This document shows positions 43,753-53,648 of a DNA stretch of 64,000 nt, piece after piece (the stretch's first letter is position 1; each line of letters opens with the position of its first letter). The translations under genes were made by a program, and so were the position numbers. The notes beneath the pieces were generated by a model. That model was not told the DNA's origin. It saw only the letters and a program-made list of their open reading frames with translations, and did no database searches. Source of the stretch: Dryomyza anilis (lineage: Eukaryota > Arthropoda > Insecta > Diptera > Dryomyzidae); contig OX638136.1 of NCBI GenBank assembly GCA_951804985.1, forward strand, positions 2,917,852-2,981,851, written 5' to 3'.

Positions 43753-45834
43753 TTGTGTTTCGCTGACAGAGACATAAATGCTGCGGCTTTAATGGTACAA
43801 AATATTATTTTATTAGGTATGTGGTCCTTCATACCTTCTAAAAAAATTAGCATTAAACCTAAGGACCACTCTTGGTTTAATGAGACTTGCAGGATTGCAG
43901 TCAGGTCGAAAGAGGAAGCCTTTCAGACTTGGCGTTCTAACAATAATGCTGATACTGAAAGACTTCATATACAGGCTAGGAATCGCTGTAATGCCGTGAT
44001 CTCGCGCGAAAAGTTTCTTCACGAACAAAACGCGCGCAAAAAGGTCCTACTCTATCACAGGGGTAGTAAAAATTTCTGGTCATTTGTAAAAAGGGTGAAG
44101 AATCAGACGACATCGTCTACTCCAACTCTTAGTGTGAATGGCCAGACCTTCACTGACCCGGTTGATAAAGCTAATCTCTTGGCAGAATTATTTGCAAATA
44201 ATTCAACGCTCCCAGATAGTAATCAACCACTGCCTGTCGTCGATTTTGTTTCTTCTGCAATGCCGGAGATATATTTTCGAACTCGGGCAGTTAAAAAGGT
44301 TTTAGAAAACCTCAACATTAACAAAGCCTCTGGGCCAGATGGCATATCTGCCCATGTGTTGAAGAAGTGCGCGTCAATGCTGGCTTGTCCGTTGCGTAAC
44401 CTTTTCAACATCTCCTACACGACAGGAGTTTTTCCATCTTGTTGGAAGGTTGCCAATGTCCAGCCAGTTCCGAAAAAGGGCGAGGCCACGAACCCTGCCA
44501 ATTACCGACCCATTGCAATATGCTCTGCACTCTCCAAGGTAATGGAGAGCGTAATTAACTTCCACTTTGTGAACTATCTTGAGCACAACGAATTGCTCAG
44601 TGACCGACAATACGGTTTCCGTAGGACCAGATCCACAGGTGACTTGATGGCGGTCCTCTCCGAAAAGTGGAATAATTGTGTTCACCTTTTCGGGGAGAGC
44701 AAGGCTGTTGCTCTTGATATCTCCAAGGCTTTTGATCGAGTGTGGCATAAAGCCCTCGTTTCAAAACTAATTGCATATGGTGTTGGTGAATCTTTTACTC
44801 GATGGATATCGAGTTTTCTCCAGGGTCGTTCAATACGAGTTGCGATGGATGGTGTTCTTTCGGAACAACATTTCATCAATTCTGGAGTTCCGCAGGGTTC
44901 CGTCCTATCCCCGTCCCTATTTCTGGTATTTATCAATGACCTTCTGTCATTGACGCAGAACCCAATCCATTCCTTTGCAGATGATAGCAACATTTGTCAT
45001 TCATACTCGTTCAAAAAGCGCCCAACCTCTTTGGAGATTGAGAGTAAAAGACGCACTATGAATGACACACTCAATAATGACCTTAAAACAATCTCCGAGT
45101 GGGGTCTTGCAAATAGAGTTGATTTTAATGCACGCAAGACCCAATGTTGTCTGTTATCTCACAAAAGAATGGATTCAACCCTACCTCCCCTTAACATGGG
45201 TGCGGTGGATATTGCAGAGTCAGCTGCTCTTGACGTTCTGGGCATATCAATTCAATGTGATCTCCGTTGGAATGATCACATATTTGACGTGTCGAAAGAG
45301 GCGGCCAAGTGCCTCGGTTTTTTAAAACGGTGTAAGACATACTTCACTCCTGCTGACTTGCGCACTGTCTACACCACCTATATTCGGCCTAAGATGGAAT
45401 ACAATTCGTACATATGGGCAGGGGCTTCAAAATCTTCTTTGGAGTTCCTGGATCGAATCCAACAGCGTGCAATATATTTAATAGGGGATGAAAATATTTC
45501 ATCCTCTATTGGTTCTATTGAGCACCGAAGGACCGTAGAGTGTGTAAGCCTGTTCTATAGGTATTACAATGGTAAGTGTTCGAGGGAAATACATGGCCTG
45601 ATTCCACCAGGTCGTGTGTCCTCTCGTTCTACTCGGGCATCGAACCAAGCCCACGCCTTCGTAGTTCACTCGGCTCTCAATAGAACCACGCATTACCGAG
45701 AGAATTCGTTCTTCAGTCGCACGATACGTTTGTGGAACAATCTCCCTGCGTCTGTTTTTCCCGACATTTTTGATATTGGCAAGTTCAAAACAAACATTCA
45801 CCGACACTACTCCATCTTTCCACCCTCCATTTAA
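43753..45834 (+). CDS. LINE reverse transcriptase
   Basis: 693 residues open. Linker about 1-170 (DHSWFNETCRIAVRSKEEAF); fingers INKASGPDGISAHVLKKCAS and NYRPIAICSALSKVMESVI; palm with AVALDISKAFDRVW, SGVPQGSVLSPSLFLVFIND and the catalytic FADD at about residue 415; thumb and C-terminal part LWNNLPASVFPDIFDIGKFK near the end. Domain order and the C-terminus match the CR1/jockey group of LINEs; the exact clade is not decided. It is the best preserved catalytic frame in the window, but its endonuclease is broken upstream and it has no ORF1. Confidence 0.85.
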   Translation: MCFADRDINAAALMVQNIILLGMWSFIPSKKISIKPKDHSWFNETCRIAVRSKEEAFQTWRSNNNADTERLHIQARNRCNAVISREKFLHEQNARKKVLLYHRGSKNFWSFVKRVKNQTTSSTPTLSVNGQTFTDPVDKANLLAELFANNSTLPDSNQPLPVVDFVSSAMPEIYFRTRAVKKVLENLNINKASGPDGISAHVLKKCASMLACPLRNLFNISYTTGVFPSCWKVANVQPVPKKGEATNPANYRPIAICSALSKVMESVINFHFVNYLEHNELLSDRQYGFRRTRSTGDLMAVLSEKWNNCVHLFGESKAVALDISKAFDRVWHKALVSKLIAYGVGESFTRWISSFLQGRSIRVAMDGVLSEQHFINSGVPQGSVLSPSLFLVFINDLLSLTQNPIHSFADDSNICHSYSFKKRPTSLEIESKRRTMNDTLNNDLKTISEWGLANRVDFNARKTQCCLLSHKRMDSTLPPLNMGAVDIAESAALDVLGISIQCDLRWNDHIFDVSKEAAKCLGFLKRCKTYFTPADLRTVYTTYIRPKMEYNSYIWAGASKSSLEFLDRIQQRAIYLIGDENISSSIGSIEHRRTVECVSLFYRYYNGKCSREIHGLIPPGRVSSRSTRASNQAHAFVVHSALNRTTHYRENSFFSRTIRLWNNLPASVFPDIFDIGKFKTNIHRHYSIFPPSI

Positions 45835-45908
45835 CCTATCATCCCATCTTACGATCAACACTGTGCGTTGCATGAATAGGGGGCATCCCCTGAGCGTTGG
45901 TTAATTTG

Positions 45909-45930
45909 AAAAAAAAAAAAAAAAAAAAAA
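45909..45930 (+). repeat. Poly(A) tail of the LINE
   Basis: About 22 consecutive A after TTAATTTG, about 75 bases beyond the ORF2 stop. Confidence 0.85.
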
Positions 45931-45984
45931 CCATCCTAATTTTTTTTTATCAATGTTCAAACATTCAAAACAACATATTTAATA

Positions 45985-46070
45985 ACAATATACCTTCAAA
46001 TAAGGGGTCTTTTTCCCACTCCTTCTTGTATTTCTGTAAATATATATTTTTTTCCTTTGCGTTCAAAGTT
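45985..46070 (-). pseudogene. hAT transposase N-terminal piece, right of the LINE
   Basis: Minus strand reads LQKYKKEWEKDPLFEG, the start of ZMYM-like hAT proteins before the zinc finger (CKCFLKAHRK at about 42950). Same strand and order as the 41444-42975 part, so the LINE split this gene. Confidence 0.65.
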
Positions 46071-46815
46071 AAAATCTTAAAATCTCAATTGCTGTTAATT
46101 TCAAAAGTTAAAAAGGGGTTTCCCTGTTATGTAAATCAGCGATGAAAACAAAATTCAGTGTCATAATACTACTATTTTTTGTTCGCGAAGTTGAGTACAA
46201 TAGTAATTGTACTGAATACAACATGTTCTTCAACTTGTATTACATAATAATTTTGTTCACGCATGTTGTTCTTAGTTAATAAAATAATGTGTAATATTTT
46301 CATGAATGCATATCAATAAATGTTTGTTAAAAAAAAACCTAAAAATCCCCCTAGACGTTTTCTCCCCTCAGATTTCCCCCCGTCAACCGAAAAAACCCCT
46401 AAATCTAGGGGGAAAACCCCTAACCTGGCAACACTGCGTCAGAACTGCCATATAGCGAAACGCGGCGATTGAAAAGCACAGGGTGCACACACAAATAAAT
46501 AAAAAGTGTTTTTTACATAAAAACAAAAGGAATATAAAATAGAAATATATAAAATAAAATATAAAATGAATTTTCAAAAAAAAAAAAAAAATAATATATA
46601 AAAATAAAAGTCAAGTCCACTAAATTTAATTTGGAGCATATGTAATTATGAAATTAAAGAGAATGAACTCATAGCAACTACATAATGTAGCCACAATTAC
46701 CATTTAAATTGTTTGGATGATTATTTAGAATCGCCAATTTGTCCCACTTGTAATGAATGGTGTGGTTCAGCGAGGTGCGAAAAAGTGTAAAATAAAAACA
46801 GACAAAAAAAATAAT

Positions 46816-46875
<60 letters not shown>

Positions 46876-47098
46876 AAAACTAAAATTTACAACAAAAATG
46901 TTAAATGTACACAGATCTCTTTTAAATTTTAAGCTATGCATTATACAAAATCAAATAATAATATATAATTAAAATCAAAATATAAAATGAATGGAATCCA
47001 TAGAGAATATTTGTTCGAGTTAAAGAAACTCGAAGGTAATTTAAACCAGTTGGGAAGGTTAGATCACATGGGAAATACTATAGATACCCTACTATAAA
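46071..47098. other. AT-rich region with microsatellite
   Basis: No gene seen. 46340-46440 holds CCCCCTAGA and TCTAGGGGG words in inverted order, followed by CCTGGCAACACTG, possibly the tip of the hAT or another DNA element. Contains an A-run at 46576 and the dinucleotide repeat at 46820. Confidence 0.4.
46820..46873. repeat. (AT)n microsatellite
   Basis: About 26 uninterrupted AT repeats. Confidence 0.95.
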
Positions 47099-47659
47099 TA
47101 CCCTACACATATGTGTGGTTACCATTCAAAGTGATATATAGGTCACCAGGGTATATGAATCCTGAAAATAACTACAAACATTCAATCGCTGAAGAATTTC
47201 CATTCATTTGATACCCATATTTACAAATGGGTAGGTGTACCGAATTTCGATTTTTTTTTTTTTTTGTGAACCACAAGTCTTTTTGCCGGAAAACATTATT
47301 ATAATGTATTTGAGCATGATATCAATATATATTTGACCAAAAAAGTTTATCTAAGCACGGATCATAGGTCACAATGAACCGATCTCGCCAATTTTTTCGC
47401 ACATACAGCGTAGGTATATTAGTAATCTAAGTTATAAGTTTCATTTATCTAGCTCTTCAATTTTAAAAGTAGTAGGGGTTTCAACAGACAGACGGACAGA
47501 CAGACAGACGGACAGACGGACATTGCTAAATCGACTCAGGAGGTCATGCTGATCAATATATACTTTTATATATACTTTTCCATACCGGAGATGCTTCCTT
47601 CTGGGTGTTACAAACGGCGTACCAAACTGAATATACCCTTTCACTCTTAGTGTAGGGTA
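47099..47659. mobile_element. Short inverted-repeat element with GACAGACG repeats
   Basis: TACCCTACAC at 47099-47108 is inverted exactly as GTGTAGGGTA at 47650-47659. The interior has a run of CAGACGGACAGACAGACAGA near 47490, then CATTGCTAAATCGACTCAGG and GATGCTTCCTTCTGGGTGTT. This resembles an interspersed repeat widespread in fly intergenic DNA (recalled, not searched). No coding content. Confidence 0.6.
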
Positions 47660-47789
47660 TAAAAAGAGCAGGGATAGAGTTTATAGAAATGAATACATAA
47701 AGAAAAAATTGGAAAGAATAAAAGTTTTTGAGGAAAATTTAAATAATAACAGTGGGAAAACTGATGATAAAGATTATATAGCGCATTAA

Positions 47790-48330
47790 GTTCGTCTACA
47801 ATTTTAAACAGCTCAAGTACGTAGCATTTTGAGTCGTTCTAATAGACCTACAACATTTTCAGATTTCAAACAATTGTTGGAAGACGCATATCCAAATCCA
47901 TAAACTTTACAACAAGTTTTAACAGAATTAGGTACAATAAAACAAACCAATAAAAATATTTCAGATTTGAGAGAGAAAATCGTAGAGCTTACAGAACAAT
48001 TTAGCGCATTTGAAATAAAAACTTTATCGAGTCCTACACAAGAAGTAAAAGAAGCAGTGTATAAAGTTAGCGATAGTATGGCTTTAAACGTTTTTATGAA
48101 AGGAGTAAATATGGAATTCCATAAGCTTTTGCTTGCAAATGTACCGAACACATTTAAAGAAGCGGTCGAATGATGCATGACATCTGAAAGAAGGTTGGGT
48201 TTTGAAAATAAAAATATTTTTCAAATACGAAACAGGGGAGATAGATTTAATAATGTAGATTTCAGAGGAGGTAGAGGTTCATTTAATGGATTTGATAGTA
48301 GGAAAATGAATAAAAATAATTTCATTAATT
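47790..48330 (+). pseudogene. F3 gypsy gag fragment
   Basis: FSDFKQLLEDAYPNP, a stop, TLQQVLTELGTIKQTNKNIS, then the open part 47967-48173 (LREKIVELTEQFSAFEIKTL, NVFMKGVNMEFHKLLL), a stop, and ERRLGFENKNIFQIRNRGDR with a Gly/Arg-rich tail. The pattern fits gag of the 17.6/297 group (family knowledge). Confidence 0.55.
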
Positions 48331-48439
48331 AATATTTTTAAAAAATTTCAGGATATTTTACATCTCTCTAGAGAGAAACTCAATGTAAATAATTTTTACA
48401 CACAACAGATTTAACACCCGTTTGTATAAAAAATTATAG

Positions 48440-48840
48440 ACTATCGAAAAAGCAAATGAAGGAGCAAGTCAATTATTAATCGACGACATTATTGAGCATT
48501 CGGTAAGTCCGTTCTACTCACCATTGCTCGTAGTACCCAAGAAATCAACTACTGATGAAATGAAATGACGTTTAGTCGTAGATTTTCGAAAGTTAAACGA
48601 TAAAATCGTTAACGATAAATTTCCTTTCACAAGAATAGAAGATGTGCTCGACCAGTTAGGAAGATCAAAATACTTTTCAACATTGGATATGACTAGTTCA
48701 TTCCACCAGATAAATTTGGATGAGAGCTCGAGACCTCTGACATCTCTTTCCACTGGAAACGGTCATTTTTAATTTAATAGATTACCTTTTAGTTTGAAAA
48801 TATTTTCTAATAGTTACCAAAGAATGCCGTTTTTTTAAAT
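48440..48840 (+). pseudogene. F3 gypsy reverse transcriptase fragment
   Basis: LLIDDIIEHSVSPFYSPLLV then VVPKKSTTDEMK, a TGA, RLVVDFRKLNDKIVNDKFPF, LGRSKYFSTLDMTSSFHQIN and FNRLPFSLKIF. These are fingers and palm motifs of 17.6/297-type gypsy; YVDD is not reached. The sequence decays by about 48840. Confidence 0.72.
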
Positions 48841-49207
48841 GGTAGGGCATCATTCATATTTTCTTTATTCAAACCAACCTATTCAAAACAAATTATTTGT
48901 GAATAAAAATTAATTCTAAATAAAGAATTGGAAATACTTCCTATACAAGCCAAATTTATTAGCTCACCAACATTTTTGAATAAAAAAACAACAAAAAGAA
49001 AATAACGACAAAACAAATGGAGCCTTTCATTCTGAAGAGACGAATTATTCATTACAAATTTAGAAGAAGAACAACATAATTTACTCGTTAGTTTTTATCT
49101 TTTGCTGAAATAAAAATTGCCCTCCAGGTATTGAAATCGAAATATGATCGCGATTGAACCGTTTCAAATGGGAATTTAAAAAATGTATTATTATTTTTTA
49201 AAATATA
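48841..49207. other. AT-rich stretch before the F1 LTR piece
   Basis: No gene seen. May hold decayed F3 sequence. Confidence 0.4.
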
Positions 49208-49568
49208 TTGTTACGAAAATAGATAATTTGGTCCACTGTGCAAGCAATCAACAATAATAGACGCGAGACAATTGAGCGCACTAAGCAATGTGTTCGAAAG
49301 AGACGGAATATCATTCAGCGCACTATGCAATGTGCGAGAAAGAGATGGAAGATCAGCACATTGAAACATATGAGTGCGAATGAGATGCCAATAGCATGCG
49401 TCATTCACGAAACGAGCAGAAGGTCCTCGAAACATGTCGAACTGATGCACGCAGTATATAAGGGCGCCGCATCTGAGGCACAGCACTTCAGTTGTGATTT
49501 GATAGTGAAGTAGTCCGTCTCATGAGTGAACATTGTTAAGCTAAATTGTATAAATTCAGCAGTTGATA
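49208..49568 (+). mobile_element. F1 LTR, 5' part with promoter
   Basis: Starts TGTTACGAAAATAG, matches the solo LTR at 7112 in its first 230 bases, then adds the promoter part missing there, and matches 4516-4570 at its end before breaking off at GTTGATA. Together the three copies show the F1 LTR to be much longer than the solo copy. Confidence 0.8.
49455..49493 (+). promoter_or_regulatory. F1 LTR promoter: TATA box and initiator
   Basis: TATATAAGG at 49455-49463, and TCAGTT, an arthropod initiator match, at 49488-49493, about 31-35 bases downstream as expected for Pol II. This would be the U3/R border. Confidence 0.65.
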
Positions 49569-49834
49569 CTCAGCTCGAAGTATTCTGAACTGTGAAATGC
49601 AACCATGTTGTGTCAGTTCAACTGTTTTCTTTTTTAACATAATTTTATTCAGAGAGATTTTTTCTTTTCGCTTTCGTTTTCTATCTCTCAACGAAAATGA
49701 AAATGGCGGCTTTTTTTTTAAAAAGAATCAGCAGTCGTCGAGGTAAGAGAAAAAAATTGCTTACATTTTTAATTTATATAAAAAAATATAATTATACATA
49801 TAAATATTAATTTATTTTATATTTGTTAATATTA
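49569..49834. other. AT-rich stretch, no gene
   Basis: Contains CAGTCGTCGAGGTAAGAG, a good splice-donor match at 49741, on the plus strand; whether it belongs to the exon-like repeat at 53140 is unknown. Confidence 0.35.
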
Positions 49835-49850
49835 CTTACTTAAATGGCCC

Positions 49851-51710
49851 TTACAACCGTGGGTCGGTTTTGGCCGCTGAGATGAAGCCGCGCCAGTCGG
49901 ATCTGCTTTGCGCGCGCTGACGCCAGTTAGAAATACCAAGCGTTGCCAGGTTGTCCTCAACTTGGACTTTCCAACGAAGATTTGGACGCCCTCTTTTACG
50001 CTGTCCACCTGCGAGTTTCGATTCAAGCACCTTCTTGGCTGGAGTGTTTTCATCCATTCGTTCGACATGAACTAGCCAGCGAAGCCGCTGGATCTTGATG
50101 CGCTTGACTATGTCAATGTCGTCGAATAACTCATACAGCTCGTGGTTCATCCTGATTCGATACTCGTTAGCAAAGCAGATAGGGCCAAAGATTTTACGGA
50201 GAATCTTTCTCTCGAACGTTCCCAGTACTCTCTCATCGGTGGTGGCCAGCGTCCATGTTTCTGCACCATAAAGTAGGACGGGCATGATAAGTGACTTGTA
50301 GAGCCTTATTTTTGTCCGGCGAGAGAGGGCTCTGCTTCTCAATTGCCTACTGAGCCCAAAGTAGCACCTGTTGGCAAGAGTTATTCTCCGTTTGATCTCC
50401 AGGCTGACGTCGTTGTTGCTGTTTACGCTGGATCCCAGATAGACGAAGTCCTTCACAATGTCGAACTTGTGGGTGTCAAAATCAGCTTTTTGTCCAAGAC
50501 TCTCGGACTCTTTTTTGCTTGTTGACACAAGGAACTTCGTCTTGTCCTCGTTCACCGCTAGACCCATTCGACGCGACTCTTTCTCCAATCTGGAGAATGC
50601 TGCGCTGACTGCTCGTGTGCTCCTGCCAATGATATCAATATCGTCGGCATATGCCAGCAGCATGACACTTTTGTTGAGGATAGTGCCGCTTTGACGGAGT
50701 TCGGCAGCTCGAACTATTTTCTCCATCAATAAGTTAAAAAAGTCCCACGATAGGAAGTCACCCTGTCTGAAACCTCGTTCGGTATGAAATGGCTCGGAGA
50801 GGTCTTTTCCTATTCTCACTGAGCAACGTGTGTTGCTCAGGGTCATCCTTCAAAGCCTTATAAGTTTCGCAGGTATACCGAACTCAGACATTGCGGCGTA
50901 TAATCGTTCCCCTATCGGAGTGTCGAAGGCGGCTTTATAGTCGACTAATAGGTGGTAGGTGTCGATCTGTTTTTCTATGGTCTTTTCCTGGATTAGGCGC
51001 AATGTGAAAATCTGGTCTATGGTGGACTTTCCAGGTCTGAAGCCGCACTGATAAGGTCCAATCAGTCTGTTGACGATGGGCTTCAGTCTTACACATAATA
51101 CGCTGGATAGAACCTTGTATGCGATATTGAGTAGGCTTATCCCACGGTAGTTGGCGCAGATAGTGGGATCCCCTTTCTTAAGGATTGGGCAGAGTACACT
51201 TGGCATGCTTTCATCCGACCATATTCTGCTTACGAGCTCGTGCATGCTCTCTATTAGCTCTTCGCCTCCGGTCTTAAACAATTCAGCAGGCAGGCCATCA
51301 GCACCTGCGGCTTTGTTGTTTTTCAGCCGAGCAATGGCTGTTCTGACCTCGTCATGGTCGGGGGGCGGAATCTCAACGTCGTCATCAAGTACTGGGGTTG
51401 CCGGGTTTGCTTCTCTATCGGTGGATTTGATGTAATCATCACCGGTCAGCAGTTTAGAGAAGTGATCCCTCCATATTTTCAGTGTGCTCTGGATATGTCA
51501 CTAGATTTCCGTTCTCATCTTTACAAGAGGAGGCTCCGTATTTTGAACCTCCGGCTAGGCGTCTTATTTTCTCGAAGAATTTTCGAGCCTCATTCCTGTC
51601 CCCATGTATCTCAATCTCCTCACACTCACGTCTTTCTGCCTCGCTTTTTTTACGCCTGAACAGACGTCTCTCTTCCCTCACCTTCTCTTTGTATCGCAGC
51701 TCGCGTAGCT
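49851..51710 (-). pseudogene. RTE-like reverse transcriptase, copy 2
   Basis: 51454-51681: Arg/Glu-rich linker. 50850-51281: fingers and palm start, VLCPILKKGDPTICANYRGI, GPYQCGFRPGKSTIDQIFTL and YHLLVDYKAAFD; a TGA (50850-50852) replaces the Cys codon kept in copy 1. 49851-50846 (331 residues): AYADDIDIIGRSTRA with catalytic YADD, then thumb, GAETWTLATTDERVLG and the C-terminal RPNLRWKVQVEDNL. So a single nonsense change breaks this domain. Confidence 0.84.
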
Positions 51711-51856
51711 ACTGACTGCAGGGTGGATTTCTACGCAGCGTCTTTCTCTGCAGTGGCCGCGCGACACTCTTGGTCATACCACTGATTCCTCAGGGGGCGT
51801 TGGAATCCAAGCACCTCTTCGGCAGCCGTACGCATAGAGCAGGAGATATGATTCCA

Positions 51857-52868
51857 CTACGCGCTTATATCATCGAGAGGAGGAGTGCTTTGTCTAAGCA
51901 GGTGTGAGAGTCGAGTGAAAAAGGCTTGCGTTGTCTGTTGTGATTGCAGCTTTCCGACGTCTAGCTTTCTCTGCGTTTCGTTCCGTACGTTCTTCGCAGC
52001 GCTTAAGCGTGTGCGGACCTTGGCTGCTACAAGGTAATGATCCGAGTCCATATTGGCACCTCGGATAGTGCGAACGTCCATCACGCTTGAAGCGTGCCTT
52101 CCGTCAATCACAACGTGATCAATTTGATTTCGAGTTTTTTGATCGCGCGACAACCATGTGGCCTTGTGGATATCGAAATGTTCGAATCTAGTGCTACTAA
52201 CTACCATGTTTCGTGCTGTGGCGAAGTCGATTAGCCTCGTTCCGTTATCGGAAGTGTTGGCATGGAGGCTAAATTTTCCGATTTTGGGACAAAAGATGGC
52301 TTCTCTGCCCACCTTGGCGTTAAAATCGCCTAGCACGATTTTGATATCGTGGCGGGGGCAGCGCTCGTATCCGTTGTCTAGGCGCTCGTAGAAGCGCTCT
52401 TTTGTCTCGTCATCTTTCTCGTTCGTCGGAGCGTGTGCACAAATTAGGCTGATATGGAAATATTTAGCCTTGATGCGGATTGTTGCCAGCCTTTCGTCCA
52501 CGGGCGTGAACCTAGAGAAGGTGGCGAAGTCTCTTGCCGACCACAAATCCACATCCAAATTCGTTTCTCTCCGCATGGCAGCTGTAGTAGATATCACAGG
52601 ACGCTTGTTTCGAACAGCCCTGTCCCGTCCATCGCATCTCCTGGATAGCGGTGATGTCAGCCTTATATTTTTCGAGGACATCTGCCAGCTGGATAGAGGC
52701 ACCTTCCCTATAAAGGGTCCGGACATTCCAGGTGCATATCCGTAAATCATGGTCCTTAAAACGTTTGCGTGGGTCGTCATCGTTGTGATCGGTCGTTATC
52801 CGACGCTTCTTTTTTGTTTTCATTGGGCGCATAGGTTTTTTTAGTGGTGGGACCCAAACCCAACGCAC
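51857..52868 (-). pseudogene. RTE-like endonuclease, copy 2
   Basis: ATG at 52868 begins MRWVWVPPLKKPMRPMKTKK, then CTWNVRTLYREG and AIQEMRWTGQGC. A frame change near 52520 moves to the frame 51857-52780 with FTPVDERLATIRIKAKYFHI, ICAHAPTNEKDDE, IVLGDFNAKVG, NQIDHVVIDGRHASSV and MDSDHYLVAAKVR. All four catalytic motifs are present. The frame ends at DDISA, where a stop precedes the linker. Confidence 0.82.
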
Positions 52869-53060
52869 GAACCCTCACTCTGAGGGAGATGCTCGCCACT
52901 CACTTTAGCCGATTTCTACAACGGGTGGTGTAGAGCGCCGTTTCCAGGGACTTCCACGAGGAGGACTTCCACCGAAGTGGAGGTGTCACCATTTGACAAT
53001 TCTGGTGACCAGTGAGTTGACTTGAGACGACACCGACAAGGATTGCGCTGGCTCGCCATG

Positions 53061-53139
53061 TTGAAGCACTCAGACACGTTGCCTTGTGATAATCGCCCCC
53101 ATAGTTAATATTATTATTTCATAATTCATTTTTTTGCAG
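53061..53139. other. Flank of the RTE-like LINE
   Basis: Runs to a pyrimidine tract and TTTTTTTGCAG at 53139, a splice-acceptor match. Confidence 0.4.
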
Positions 53140-53648
53140 TGTCCAGAATAATTTGCAATAATTTGTCGTGCGTCCGCCGTGTGTCTTGCGCACGCCTTGT
53201 TCAGGTAAGCTAATTTGTATTATATTTAATATTTTATAAATTGCCAGTGGCATTATTATTGTCACTGGTCAAAAACTTCAAATAGATGAAGTTTTCATTA
53301 ACAACACCATTCTTTACAGATTTCGTGGTGATTTTTAGCTGTTCAGCTCGAGGTGCCGTCCATCAGTGCGTGTGTGTGCCATTGTGTCCTGCGTCCGCCG
53401 TGTGTCTTGCGCCCGCCTTGTTCAGGTAAGCTAATTTGTATTAAATTTAATATTTTATAAATGCCAGTGGCATTATTTATGTCACTGGTCAATAACTTCA
53501 AATAGATGAAGTTTTTATTAACAACACCATTTTTTACAGATTTCGTGGTGATTTTTAACTGTTCAGCTCGAGGTGCCGTCCATCAGTGCATGTGTGTGCC
53601 ATTGTGTCCTGCGTCCGCCATGTGTCTTGTGCCCGCCGTGTGTCTTTT
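53140..53648 (+). repeat. Tandem repeat, about 220-base unit, with exon-like borders
   Basis: GCGTCCGCC occurs at 53170, 53391 and 53611, so units are 221 and 220 bases, about 2.2 copies. Each unit has a GC-rich block ending in TTCAG|GTAAGC (donors at 53205 and 53426) and an AT-rich block ending in TTACAG (acceptors at 53319 and 53539). Predicted exon 53320-53425 is 106 bases. No coding frame stands out, so this may be a duplicated noncoding or 5' UTR exon of an unknown transcript. Confidence 0.6.

Larger units (their letters stand above)
42975..45930 (+). mobile_element. Jockey/CR1-type LINE, 5'-truncated, with poly(A), inside the hAT gene
   Basis: Starts in ORF2 (IRGLRANFFSVYAYVSIHRP) and ends in about 22 A residues at 45909-45930. 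The hAT coding sequence ends at its left edge and resumes to its right in the same orientation, so this is an insertion. 5' truncation and an A tail are typical of target-primed reverse transcription. The target duplication could not be delimited by eye. Confidence 0.82.
49835..53060 (-). mobile_element. RTE-like LINE, copy 2, nearly full length
   Basis: Minus strand from about 53060 to a 3' end at about 49835, with a short repeat tail (TAAGTAAGTAA on the minus strand) rather than poly(A), as in RTE-type LINEs. Contains endonuclease and reverse transcriptase in a single ORF order with a few breaks. No ORF1 seen, also as in RTE. Longer than copy 1 by about 390 internal bases plus the 3' end. 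Confidence 0.83.

Noticed and set aside
46678..46941. Minus-strand frame with an (IY)n run
   Set aside because: Translation of the (AT)n microsatellite.
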